In this document: positions 17,175 through 24,675 of the stretch, piece after piece
How the letters are laid out: each line of letters opens with the position of its first letter
Position numbering within the stretch: position 1 is the first letter of the stretch
Source: Dehalococcoidia bacterium
GTDB taxonomy: Bacteria > Chloroflexota > Dehalococcoidia > DSTF01 > WHTK01
Direction of reading: 5' to 3'
Length of the DNA stretch: 32,989 nt
Assembly: GCA_009377745.1 (NCBI GenBank)
Contig: WHTK01000036.1
Span: forward strand, 1 to 32,989
Position numbers and translations under genes: made by a program
Notes under the pieces: generated by a model
Database searches by the model: none
Told to the model about the DNA's origin: nothing
What the model saw: the letters and a program-made list of their open reading frames with translations, nothing else

Positions 17175-17278
17175 TTGCCAGCCCATCCGCAGGGTCCATC
17201 TGCCGCTTCACAAGGGGACGGATGGCACATGCCGCCCTACCGTACCGGCGCCAGAATGGAGTTTAGAGCTGTTAGGAC

Positions 17279-17476
17279 ATGAATACTTGCTTGACCTGCG
17301 GCGTTCCACTCGTTCTGATGCACATCGATGTGGAGCGGAAAGTAGCGACCTTCAAGTGCCCCGTCTGCGGCTACGTCGTCCTTGTGCATCTCACCGTAGA
17401 TATCCTGGACCACGCCAAGGCTAGGCTGTCCACCGCTTCCCCAGGAGAGGCAGAGGCTGAGGTCTGCGATGATTAG
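17279..17476 (+). CDS. Small zinc-ribbon-like protein
   Basis: A 65-residue protein with two Cys-x-x-Cys knuckles: CLTCG (Cys4, Cys7) and CPVCG (Cys27, Cys30), about 20 residues apart. This spacing is that of a zinc ribbon or rubredoxin-like fold. The tail is acidic and helical. No family beyond zinc ribbon is recognisable. Its stop codon TAG overlaps the next frame's ATG (17469) by several bases, so the downstream fragment and the USP gene may be read from the same transcript. There is only weak SD support before the ATG. Confidence 0.55.
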   Translation: MNTCLTCGVPLVLMHIDVERKVATFKCPVCGYVVLVHLTVDILDHAKARLSTASPGEAEAEVCDD

Positions 17477-17654
17477 CCTGCATCAACTGCAGCTCTGGCG
17501 CCTGTGCGATGCAGGCTTCGGCCGCACCATCCGCATGCTCGACGGCCGCGTGGTCAGCGAGGAGCGGCCCGAACCCGTGGCATCCAGTAAGGTTGGCGCG
17601 GAACACGCCGCATCTACGCTGATGCCTACCCTCGCCGAAATATTGGAAGGATGA
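17469..17654 (+). pseudogene. Possible C-terminal remnant of an ABC transporter ATPase
   Basis: The central segment FGRTIRMLDGRVVSEE closely resembles the end of MacB/LolD-type ABC ATPases, which finish with a D-R-(V/T)-x-x-(L/M)-x-D-G-(R/K)-(I/V)-V stretch after the switch His loop. Walker A, signature and Walker B motifs are all absent, because only about 60 codons are open. It may be a leftover of a former ABC gene or a chance small ORF. It overlaps the zinc-ribbon stop and ends one base before the USP start, with GGAAGG at its end serving as the USP ribosome binding site. Confidence 0.35.
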
Positions 17655-17655
17655 G

Positions 17656-18554
17656 ATGGCCGAGTACAAGATTCTATTGCCAGTGGACGGCTCCCGCCTG
17701 GCGGAACACTCCCTTGTATACCTGCAAGCGCTAAGGGCGATGGGAGATCTCAACGTACTGCTACTCAGTGTCGTGGAGGAGTCGGAAGACTTCAACGGTC
17801 TCAGTGCCGTCGAGGCCCAAGAAAGGGAGTTCAACATCCTATCGACCTATCTTCGTGAGGTCGGCGCCGACATCGACGCGCACCTCGGCATCCACGCCGA
17901 GCAGAAGGTGGTCCGGGGAGCCCCTGCCAGCAGCATCCTCGACGAGGCCGAGCGGTTTGCGCCGGACCTCCTCCTAATTTCCACTCACGGCCGCAGTGGA
18001 GTTTCACGCTGGCGCTTTGGCAGCGTGGCTGACAAAGTGATCCGCGCGGCGCCCAGTAATACCTTCGTGATCGGGCCAAAAGCCGGAGAGTTGAGCCAGT
18101 GGATGGAGTTCGAGCTCACGCAGCCCTTCGGCAGGATCCTCGTTCCGCTCGACGGCTCGGCGCTCGCGGAGCAGGCGATCGAGGTGGCGCGTGGTTTCGC
18201 CGAATGCTATAGCTCGCAGGTGCATCTCGTCCGGGCCGTGCCGATCCCGATGGTAGGAAACGGCTTCGCGACAGAGGCTTACCAGCCGGACGTGCTGGAC
18301 ACGATGACCGATCTCGCCAAAGCTACATCTCCAACATGGCTTCTCGCTTCGACGGCCCAACGCCAGTACAGACTGATGTCCTTGTTGGGCCAGCGGCGTT
18401 TACGCTCGAGGACTACATCACCGAGAAGAGGATCGATCTCGTTATCATGACCAGCCATGGCCGCGGCGGCCTTGTTCGTACTGCCCTCGGGAGCGTGACC
18501 GACCGCCTCCTGGGCAGAACGGCGCCCGTACTGGTTGTCCGGCCCAAGCCGTAA
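17656..18554 (+). pseudogene. Second tandem-domain USP, broken by a -1 frameshift
   Basis: The ATG at 17656 is preceded by GGAAGGATGAG. The first Usp domain is complete (KILLPVDGSRLAEHSLVYL to STHGRSGVSRWRFGSVADKV). The second starts RILVPLDGSALAEQAIEVA and breaks at about 18323 (AAAGCTAC, where AAAGCCTAC would keep frame). The remainder, DLVIMTSHGRGGLVRTALGS then VTDRLLGRTAPVLVV, continues in the next frame to TAA at 18552-18554. The restored protein would match the intact USP at 7586-8458 in length and domain order. As read, the first domain and half of the second are made, with a 30-residue nonsense tail. A single-domain product with a functional ATP site remains possible. Confidence 0.85.
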
Positions 18555-18823
18555 GGCGCGGGCTGCCCCAAGAGGGCGTATTCGTTGAGGGCGATTGAGG
18601 GGACTACTACCGCTTGCAAATCGAGAGCAGGGCTCTCGGCAATCACTGCAACCCTTCAGCGTCTCTCACAAGCAGCCCTGATCTGACGCTTGTTCTGGGC
18701 CCCCTACTCAGGCCGATCGCCGGGCAACAAAGGCCAGATGGCCGCTGCTCAAGGAAACCGGTGGTTGGAGACTGGTCTTTGCAGGGCTATTTAGGGAGCG
18801 CCGCGAGCGAGAGGGCTCTGGTC

Positions 18824-19000
18824 ATGGCGAACTACAACGTCCTAGAAGAAGCCGCGGCCCTAGTGGACAGCCATCTTGAGCTTCTGCAGCTGCTGCACGA
18901 AGGCAAGAAGCTCCAGATTGCTGAACGGAGTAGGATTGCCTGCCACGGTCGATCATCGCGGCCGAGCACGCCAAATGGCGCCCGTCGCACGACATCCTGA
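18824..19000 (+). CDS. Short ORF of unknown function, coupled to the lipoprotein gene
   Basis: Fifty-eight codons from ATG 18824, with GAGAGGG about 9 bases upstream. The first half is a plausible amphipathic helix (VLEEAAALVDSHLELLQLL); the second half is Ser/Arg-rich and looks out of frame. Its TGA overlaps the ATG of the lipoprotein gene (TGATG), an arrangement that permits translational coupling. I do not recognise a family. It may be the decayed end of a helical domain. Confidence 0.3.
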   Translation: MANYNVLEEAAALVDSHLELLQLLHEGKKLQIAERSRIACHGRSSRPSTPNGARRTTS

Positions 19001-20010
19001 TGGCAGCACTGGTGCAGTCGACGGCAGTGCTTATGGTGATTTTCTTGTGCGTTGTGGTCACAGGTTGCGCATCAGCGCATGAGCCGAGCCCATCGGTCGT
19101 CTCGACCATTCAGGCGCCCGGTCTGGACGCCGGCTCTGTCTGCGGCGGGTCCTTCGAGACGGCCGTGGCTAGAGACCATCAGGAACTGGAGCGGTCGCCT
19201 CTGGTTGATCTCTGGTTCGAAGATGCGGTCCTGGAAAAGGATCGCCAGGATATCAAGGCGGGTTTGGCACATGCCCAGTCCTACATCGCATCCCACTTCA
19301 CAGCACCATCGCCCCTTTTCACTTGCTTCGACGTTCGCGCGGCCGCAGAAGGCCCAGTGGGTAGCGGCCGCGCCAGCGCCGGTCGCGTGCTGATCCTCAC
19401 GGCGCCGGAGGGCTGGCCGGATGAGAGCGAGTGGGGGCTGGCCGGCGCGGCAGCTCACGAATACGTCCACGTTTGGCAGCTCATGCTTGCGGGCGAGGAC
19501 GCTTTCGAGCAGTCGGCAGTGTGGTTGGTCGAAGGCATGGCGCAGTGGATCGCCCTCCAGGCACTGATCGATGTCCAGCTCTTGCCCGCCGAGTATCTCG
19601 CCTGTCTCTTGGAGACACCACCAGGGCCTTTGACGCCCTACCTCGAGATACTGGAGACGCCGGCGGGCTGGCGCACAGCGCTCCTCAACTATTTGACCAG
19701 CCTGCAAGCCGTGAGCCAGTTGGTTGGTCGCGGTGAACTGCCCATGCTGGAGCGCTACCTGGTCAACCTCGGCGGCGGCGGCCTCTGGGAGGACGCCTTT
19801 TCGGACGCCTTTGGCTTTTCAATCACGGACTTCTACAGGCAATTCGCGGGCGCAGATCTGCAGCTTGGCAAAAGGCCGCGAGACCTGAGCTTCGCGTTGC
19901 AGCGCTGGCACGTCCTGTCCGCCTCCCAGCTCGGTTCGCGTTTGGAGCCATTTAGGCTCAAGGTGCAGACGCAACTATTGGAGCCTAACGGCTGGATGCG
20001 CTGTAGCTGA
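19000..20010 (+). CDS. Lipoprotein with HExxH metallopeptidase-like domain
   Basis: A 336-residue exported protein. The N-terminus is a lipoprotein signal (hydrophobic VLMVIFLCVVV then lipobox VTGC with Cys23). The central domain has AAHEYVHVWQ, an HExxH zinc motif (residues about 157-161), followed by WLVEGMAQWIA, whose Glu is the expected third gluzincin ligand about 25 residues later. This is the pattern of peptidase-MA-like and related secreted zinc peptidases. The remainder is helical, with no further domain recognised. It would sit on the outer face of the membrane; substrate unknown. The family-level assignment rests on these motifs only. The start at 19000 overlaps an upstream stop. 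Confidence 0.75.
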   Translation: MAALVQSTAVLMVIFLCVVVTGCASAHEPSPSVVSTIQAPGLDAGSVCGGSFETAVARDHQELERSPLVDLWFEDAVLEKDRQDIKAGLAHAQSYIASHFTAPSPLFTCFDVRAAAEGPVGSGRASAGRVLILTAPEGWPDESEWGLAGAAAHEYVHVWQLMLAGEDAFEQSAVWLVEGMAQWIALQALIDVQLLPAEYLACLLETPPGPLTPYLEILETPAGWRTALLNYLTSLQAVSQLVGRGELPMLERYLVNLGGGGLWEDAFSDAFGFSITDFYRQFAGADLQLGKRPRDLSFALQRWHVLSASQLGSRLEPFRLKVQTQLLEPNGWMRCS

Positions 20011-20729
20011 GGATCGCGGCTAACTAGGGCGGTCCAACGATTACCAGCCGCACGCGCTCAGCACCTTGGCTGCCTCCTTCCGCGGCGCCGATCACCTTTC
20101 TCTCAGAAGCCGTGGCAGCCAAGCACGCGGACATGCCATTGGGCCGGCACTTACTTACTCCAGCTCGTTTATGCCCGTTCTAGGTCTGTCTATGCGGCTC
20201 AAGTTGCTGAATGACTAGGCGCAAACAGCCGTAAGGCGGCGAGAGACAGGCGACCAGCGCTGATCAAAGCAACAGGGCTACCGGTGGAGCTCTTGCCCCA
20301 TCGGTAGCCCTGTTGTTGTCCGGCTCCGCTGCAGCTCACTTCCCCGCCGCGTCAGCGTCACCATCTCTGATGGGACCGCCTCTGGCAGAGGACAAGGTCC
20401 CTGGTTGGTCACGGCATGCGGGTCAGGTGCCTGAAGCCGGGGTGGCTGGCGCCTGCACGGCGCGTTACTGGTACACCTCACTGCCCTGCTTTCTCTTCTC
20501 TTGTGGGTCCCTTCCGGTTCCTTGTCTCCATAAGCATTGTCTCGCGTCTAAGCGCCGGACACATGAGGCGAATGGCCTTCTTGTGACGCCCGAGTGTGAG
20601 GCATTTGGCCATCTCGATCGGGCCTAGCGGCACTTCCGGCCACGAGTATCTCGGCGCGAGAATTCGAGGGAGAATCGTCCGCCGCCCGCGCGTTCGCTTT
20701 GCCAATCAAAACAGATGAGGAGGCGTTCA
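20011..20729. other. Long noncoding stretch with one strong hairpin
   Basis: About 720 bases without a recognisable gene. Open frames near 20313-20627 and on the other strand give unfamiliar, low-complexity peptides. The notable content is the hairpin at 20270-20315. The promoter and SD (GAGGAGG, 20717-20723) of the hemerythrin gene lie at the right end. Confidence 0.5.
20270..20315. terminator. Perfect 14-bp inverted repeat, possible terminator hairpin
   Basis: CAACAGGGCTACCG (20270-20283) pairs with CGGTAGCCCTGTTG (20302-20315) without mismatch, across an 18-base loop; one G-U and one A-U pair can extend the stem. It lies about 260 bases after the lipoprotein gene. A downstream U tract is missing (TTGTCC follows), so intrinsic termination would be atypical. 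It could instead be a structured 5' leader or a protein site. Confidence 0.5.
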
Positions 20730-21242
20730 ATGACGGCCACTCTTAACGCTCTACGGCAGGAACACCACGAATTGTTGCCCAGGATTGAGCAACTGAAGCA
20801 GGTGGCCGATGTCGTCGATCTCGCACCTGTTAACGAACTGAGCAGCCAGGTTGAAGAAGTCGAAGGCTTTCTTCGGCGTGACTTAACTCCTCATGCCAGG
20901 GCCGAGGAAGACGTCCTCTACCGCGCCTACGATCAGGTAGCTGATTCCCCCTGGGCAACCGACACCATGCGCCGCGACCACGCGACAATCGCCGGCCTGA
21001 GCGAGGAGCTGGCGCACCTGCGCAGCCAGCTTGCTACGAACGCGCTTACCACCCATCAGAAGCAAGACCTCCAGCGGATCCTCTACGGCCTCTACACGTT
21101 GATCAAACAGCATTTCAGCCACGAGGAAGACCTCCTCTTTCCCCGGATCGAGGGCGCCGTGACCCAGGAAGCGGCGGACCGGCTGATGCAATCAATGGAG
21201 GTCGCAGCTGCCGGCTATCGAGCCGACCTTCAGCCGCTCTGA
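20730..21242 (+). CDS. Hemerythrin-like (HHE) domain protein
   Basis: A 170-residue four-helix-bundle protein. Diiron ligand candidates are in order: EHHELLPRI (His12/His13, Glu14), LTPHARAEEDVLY (His with Glu four on), RRDHATIAGL, and IKQHFSHEEDLLFPRIE (His-x3-His-Glu-Glu). This spacing fits the hemerythrin HHE family, which binds O2 or NO or protects iron-sulfur proteins. Its cytoplasmic location is suggested by the absence of a signal. ATG at 20730 is chosen because GAGGAGG lies 6 bases upstream; an ATG at 20715 overlaps that SD. It is followed by a BON-domain gene on the same strand. Confidence 0.9.
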   Translation: MTATLNALRQEHHELLPRIEQLKQVADVVDLAPVNELSSQVEEVEGFLRRDLTPHARAEEDVLYRAYDQVADSPWATDTMRRDHATIAGLSEELAHLRSQLATNALTTHQKQDLQRILYGLYTLIKQHFSHEEDLLFPRIEGAVTQEAADRLMQSMEVAAAGYRADLQPL

Positions 21243-21413
21243 CTTCTGACCGTTTGATAGCGCCTTCGCCCTCCAGCGTCGCGAGGCCATGGCGCGCTGG
21301 CACGTCAACCGCCAAACCATGGGGGCCCAATGGCGCTGACTCTCGGTCCGTATGGCACTGAGGGCAGCACCGTCCCACAGCTAGTCTGGCCTCATCTGAT
21401 CCAACAGGAGAGC

Positions 21414-22085
21414 ATGATGACAACTCAAGTAAAGACAGACGCGATGATCAAGCAGGATATCCTGGCCGAGTTGAAGTGGGACCCCGCGGTTAGCGAGGCA
21501 GATGTCGGCGTCGAGGTAGACGATGGCATCGTCACGCTGAGCGGCACGGTCGACAGGTATGCCAGGAAGCGGGCAGCGGAGCGGGCAGTGCTTCGCGTGC
21601 AAGGCGTACGCGGCCTCGCGGAAAACATCGAGATAAACGTCTACAGCGGCGGCCTGGGAAGCGATACGGAGATCGCGACTAGAGTCGTCGACGCGATAGA
21701 GTCTGACCCTTCAGTTCCCGAGAACCGTGTCAATGTGAGGGTGGAAAACGGCCGCGTCACCCTGACCGGCTCGTTGGACTGGCAGTATCAGCGGGCGCGC
21801 GCCGAAGCTGTTGTCCGTCACCTTCCCGGCGTGACGAAAATCCACAACGACATCACGATCAGACAGCCGAGCATCTCGGCGACCGAGATCCGCAGTGGGA
21901 TTGAGCAGGCATTCGCCCGCGATGCACGCATCGACGCCGGCAAGGTTTCCATCGCCGTCGAGGGCACTCACCTCACACTGTCCGGCACGGTGCGCTCCTG
22001 GGCAGAGCGTGAGGCAGCGGAAACTGCGGCCTGGCGGGCAAAAGGCGTCATGAGCGTCACCAACTCTATCAAAGTCAATCCATAG
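21414..22085 (+). CDS. Protein with three BON domains (OsmY-like)
   Basis: A 223-residue protein with three BON repeats at about residues 14-72, 82-147 and 155-222. Each has the pattern of a helix, then V-x-V-x-x-G-x-V-x-L-x-G-x-V: VEVDDGIVTLSGTV, VRVENGRVTLTGSL and IAVEGTHLTLSGTV. BON domains bind phospholipids. E. coli OsmY has two BON domains and is periplasmic, but no signal peptide is visible here, so this protein may be cytoplasmic. ATG at 21414 has ACAGGAGAGC just upstream; a second ATG follows at once. In this kind of cluster BON, USP and DUF2267 genes recur together. Confidence 0.92.
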   Translation: MMTTQVKTDAMIKQDILAELKWDPAVSEADVGVEVDDGIVTLSGTVDRYARKRAAERAVLRVQGVRGLAENIEINVYSGGLGSDTEIATRVVDAIESDPSVPENRVNVRVENGRVTLTGSLDWQYQRARAEAVVRHLPGVTKIHNDITIRQPSISATEIRSGIEQAFARDARIDAGKVSIAVEGTHLTLSGTVRSWAEREAAETAAWRAKGVMSVTNSIKVNP

Positions 22086-22409
22086 CATCCGCGACCGAAC
22101 ATCACGCGGATGAAGCCGGCCGCCTCGTGCTGAGGACCTCGCGGTTGCTCCCCGGCGGAGGATTTGCGCGAAGTCCATCGAGGGCGGTCGGCTACATCAC
22201 ACTGATCCCGGTTGGACTTCGCTCCGAGGTCGGCAGCGATGGCAAGCCGCGACTGTAGGCAACCAAGGCTGACGCCAGCCGAGTTGACGTATGCAAGGCT
22301 CGAGAAGCTTCCTCACCGCATGCCGATAAGGCGGAGGAGTATCGTAAGGCGGTGCTTCACCTGAGCCAGCGGGCGCCTGAACGAGCCGGAGTTCACCGAA
22401 GGAGATGCT
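22086..22409. other. Intergenic region with a 10-bp inverted repeat
   Basis: No gene is seen in these 324 bases. GCGAAGTCCA (22168-22177) and TGGACTTCGC (22213-22222) form a perfect inverted repeat with a 35-base spacer, which may be a regulatory site or stem. AAGGAG at 22399-22404 is the ribosome binding site of the following trehalose synthase remnant. Confidence 0.45.
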
Positions 22410-22898
22410 GTGCTTCAGACGGTTGACGTCGGCGAGCGCTCGTTGGCCTCTTACGAAGGCGTGGCGCCGGAAGCAATCCTCGAAGAGCTGCGCCAGGCGG
22501 CGGCCCGCTTACGCGGCACGCGGGTCCTGCACGTGAACGCCACGCCTTACGGCGGCGGCGTTTCCGAGCTGCTGTGCTCGACGGTGCGCTGCTGAACGAC
22601 CTTGGAATCCTGGCGGACTGGAAGATCATCAGCGGCGACAGCGCCTTCTTCGACGTTACGAAGAAGATCCACAACGGCCTCCAGGGGGCAAAGCTGGAGC
22701 TGACCGCCGTCGAGAAATCCCGCTACGAAGACACGGCGCGGGCGAACTCCCTCGCCCTGACCGAGGAATACGACGTCGTCTTCATCCACGACCCGCAGCC
22801 GGCGGCGATCCTGCCGTTTCACGGCAGCGGCAAGGCGCGCTGGGTCTGGCGCTGTCACATCGACACCGGCCAGCCAAACCCCGAGGTTTGGCAGTACT
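22410..22898 (+). pseudogene. treT: Trehalose synthase (TreT-type glycosyltransferase) N-terminal remnant
   Basis: GTG at 22410 with AAGGAG five bases upstream starts SYEGVAPEAILEELRQAA and RVLHVNATPYGGGVSELL, the N-terminal signature of trehalose glycosyltransferring synthase, which makes trehalose from NDP-glucose and glucose. At 22587 a base is missing: GTGCGCTG instead of GTGCCGCTG, which would keep STVPLLNDLG in frame. The next frame carries on with FFDVTKKIHNGLQGAKLEL, VVFIHDPQPAAI and CHIDTGQPNPEVWQY. Homology ends there, at about 165 of the usual 400 or more residues; the catalytic second Rossmann domain is gone. The shifted frame runs into GalT without a stop. Confidence 0.85.
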
Positions 22899-22987
22899 GC
22901 CGAGGCTCGGATACCTCTTCTGTTCTGACCTCTGCCGCTCCCGCTTCCGCCTCGAACCTAGGCGCTACCTCCAGGCGTTGTCTTGAA

Positions 22988-23980
22988 GTGATAGCCTCCG
23001 GACCCGGCCCCGAGCTGCGACAGGACCCGCTATCGAACGAGTGGGTAATCGTCGCACCTGGCCGCGGTCGTCGTCCCGGGCAAGTCGCCGTTCCGACAAC
23101 TGCCTGCCCCTTCTGTCCGGGCAACGAGGCGCTGACGCCGCCAAGCCTGCTTCTGCTCCAGGATGAGGGGGCGGCCGACGCCTGGTTCGTGCGCGTGGTT
23201 GAGAATCTGTTTCCGATCGCCGCAGGCGGCGGCCGGCATCCTCCGACCTTCGAGGATGTCCTATTTCGTTCGACCCCAGCGGTCGGCGCTCACGAAGTCG
23301 TGATCGAGACGCCGCATCACGATGAGGAGATGGCCATGCGTGGGCCGGCGCAGCTCGCTCTCAGCCTGCGGGCCTACCAGGATCGACTATCGACTCTCAT
23401 GGCGCGAGACGACATCCGCTACGTTGTCGCCTTCAAGAACAAGGGCGCTGAAGCCGGCAACTCCCTGCCCCATCCCCACTCCCAGATCATCGGCCTAGCG
23501 CGAGTCCCGCAGTCCGTCCACCGCCGCCTCCAGCGGGCACGCCGTCATTTTCGTGCGTCCGGCGTCTGTCTCCTTTGTGACCTTATCCAAGCAGAGCGGC
23601 ACAAGGGGCAGAGGGTCATCCTCGACCAGGATGGGTTCTTCGCCTTCGTCCCTTTCGCCCCGTCTTCTCCCACCCAGATCCTGCTCGTCCCCCTCCGTCA
23701 CTCGCCCTCCTTGGCGGCAGCGTCCGAGGCGGAGATCGCGGCAATGAACCGCTGCCTCCAGCTGCTGCTTTCGAAGATCGATGCCGCGCTCGACCGGCCA
23801 CCCTTCAACCTGATTCTCCACGAGGCACCCAAGCCCTGGCGCCTCGACCCCGCCCTGCACTGGTACTGGGAGCTGATTCCCCGCCTCACCCAGCTTGGCG
23901 GCTTCGAGCTCGCGACCGGCATGTCGGTCAGTGCCCCGTCCCCCGAAGTCTTCGTCCGAGACCATATTGGCCGCGCCTGA
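22988..23980 (+). CDS. galT: Galactose-1-phosphate uridylyltransferase
   Basis: About 330 residues, the normal GalT size. It begins ELRQDPLSNEWVIVAPGRG and has CPFCPGNE (zinc Cys pair), NKGAEAGNSLPHPHSQIIG with the active-site His-Pro-His-Ser-Gln (the second His is uridylylated), CLLCDLI, and LHEAPKP with WYWELIPR near the end. It transfers UMP between glucose- and galactose-1-phosphate in the Leloir pathway; the reverse direction or ADP-sugar use is possible in this branch. GTG at 22988 is the most likely start, since the same open frame runs further upstream into the trehalose synthase remnant. No SD is clear. No galK or galE is in the window. Confidence 0.88.
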   Translation: MIASGPGPELRQDPLSNEWVIVAPGRGRRPGQVAVPTTACPFCPGNEALTPPSLLLLQDEGAADAWFVRVVENLFPIAAGGGRHPPTFEDVLFRSTPAVGAHEVVIETPHHDEEMAMRGPAQLALSLRAYQDRLSTLMARDDIRYVVAFKNKGAEAGNSLPHPHSQIIGLARVPQSVHRRLQRARRHFRASGVCLLCDLIQAERHKGQRVILDQDGFFAFVPFAPSSPTQILLVPLRHSPSLAAASEAEIAAMNRCLQLLLSKIDAALDRPPFNLILHEAPKPWRLDPALHWYWELIPRLTQLGGFELATGMSVSAPSPEVFVRDHIGRA

Positions 23981-24086
23981 CGGATATCGCGCCATTTGTC
24001 TTGCGCCTGTGGCGCACTCAAGGCCACTCGGCACCTGTTGGCAATGGCTGGGCTTGTTAAGCTAGTTGGGCAGACGCAGGACAGGG

Positions 24087-24344
24087 ATGGTTCAACCAGT
24101 GGCTGAGAAGTGGACCTGCCCCAGAGCAGACGAACGAAAGAACCCGCCGCTGGACGACGAGCTCGTCGATCCGGCGTGCTGGGAATGTCCTTACCTCATG
24201 AAGCAGACCGATGAGCAAGGCGTCGTCACTCTTTATTGCCTGGTCTACCGGAACCGGTTTCGCTCTCCTGGGCCCGCAATTCGGGTGGTCGCGCCGCCGA
24301 GGTCGGAAGCTAGTTGGAGCCGAGAGCGGCTCGATGAGACCTAG
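24087..24344 (+). CDS. Small four-cysteine protein, unknown function
   Basis: Eighty-five residues from ATG 24087, with ACAGGG just upstream. Cysteines at positions 11, 31, 34 and 51 (WTCPRADERK, PACWECPYLM, VTLYCLVYR) make a C-x19-C-x2-C-x16-C pattern able to bind zinc or an iron-sulfur cluster. The remaining tail is Arg/Pro-rich. I do not recognise the family. It stands alone on the plus strand between GalT and the ABC genes. Confidence 0.5.
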   Translation: MVQPVAEKWTCPRADERKNPPLDDELVDPACWECPYLMKQTDEQGVVTLYCLVYRNRFRSPGPAIRVVAPPRSEASWSRERLDET

Positions 24345-24675
24345 CCTGACCCTCTTGCCGCCGGCAACACGACTTTCCCAGTCCGGAGCTACGGGAACAC
24401 CAGCCAGGCTCCTGTAACCAGAATCGCCACCGCAAGCGTCTGGGCGAGTAGACGCCTTCCCTCTCTGAGATGGTCAATTTGGATTCACAACCTCCGATTA
24501 GGCCGCCTGGCCTGCTCCAAGAATTGCCTAGCTGCCCCTAAGAACGCGCCGTTGAAATTTAAAGGTGCTGATATCGTGGTACCTGGCTGCGCCGCGTCAG
24601 ACCTCTTCCCCGATAGGCAAGGCTGTCAATCGGAGGTGACTACGGCGGATCGCATCAAAGCCAGGCTATTTCAGG
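24345..24675. other. Intergenic region with a possible membrane-protein scrap
   Basis: About 330 bases with no complete gene. On the minus strand, about 24407-24478, a frame reads REGRRLLAQTLAVAILVTG and ends AWLVFP then stop, which looks like the last transmembrane helix of a membrane protein. No further part is seen, so it is at most a remnant. No terminator hairpin was noticed for the ABC operon that ends at 24676. Confidence 0.3.

Noticed and set aside
20270..20315. Possible integron attC site
   Set aside because: The ends do not fit the RYYYAAC / GTTRRRY core pattern, there is no integrase and no cassette array, so the hairpin is reported as a plain inverted repeat.
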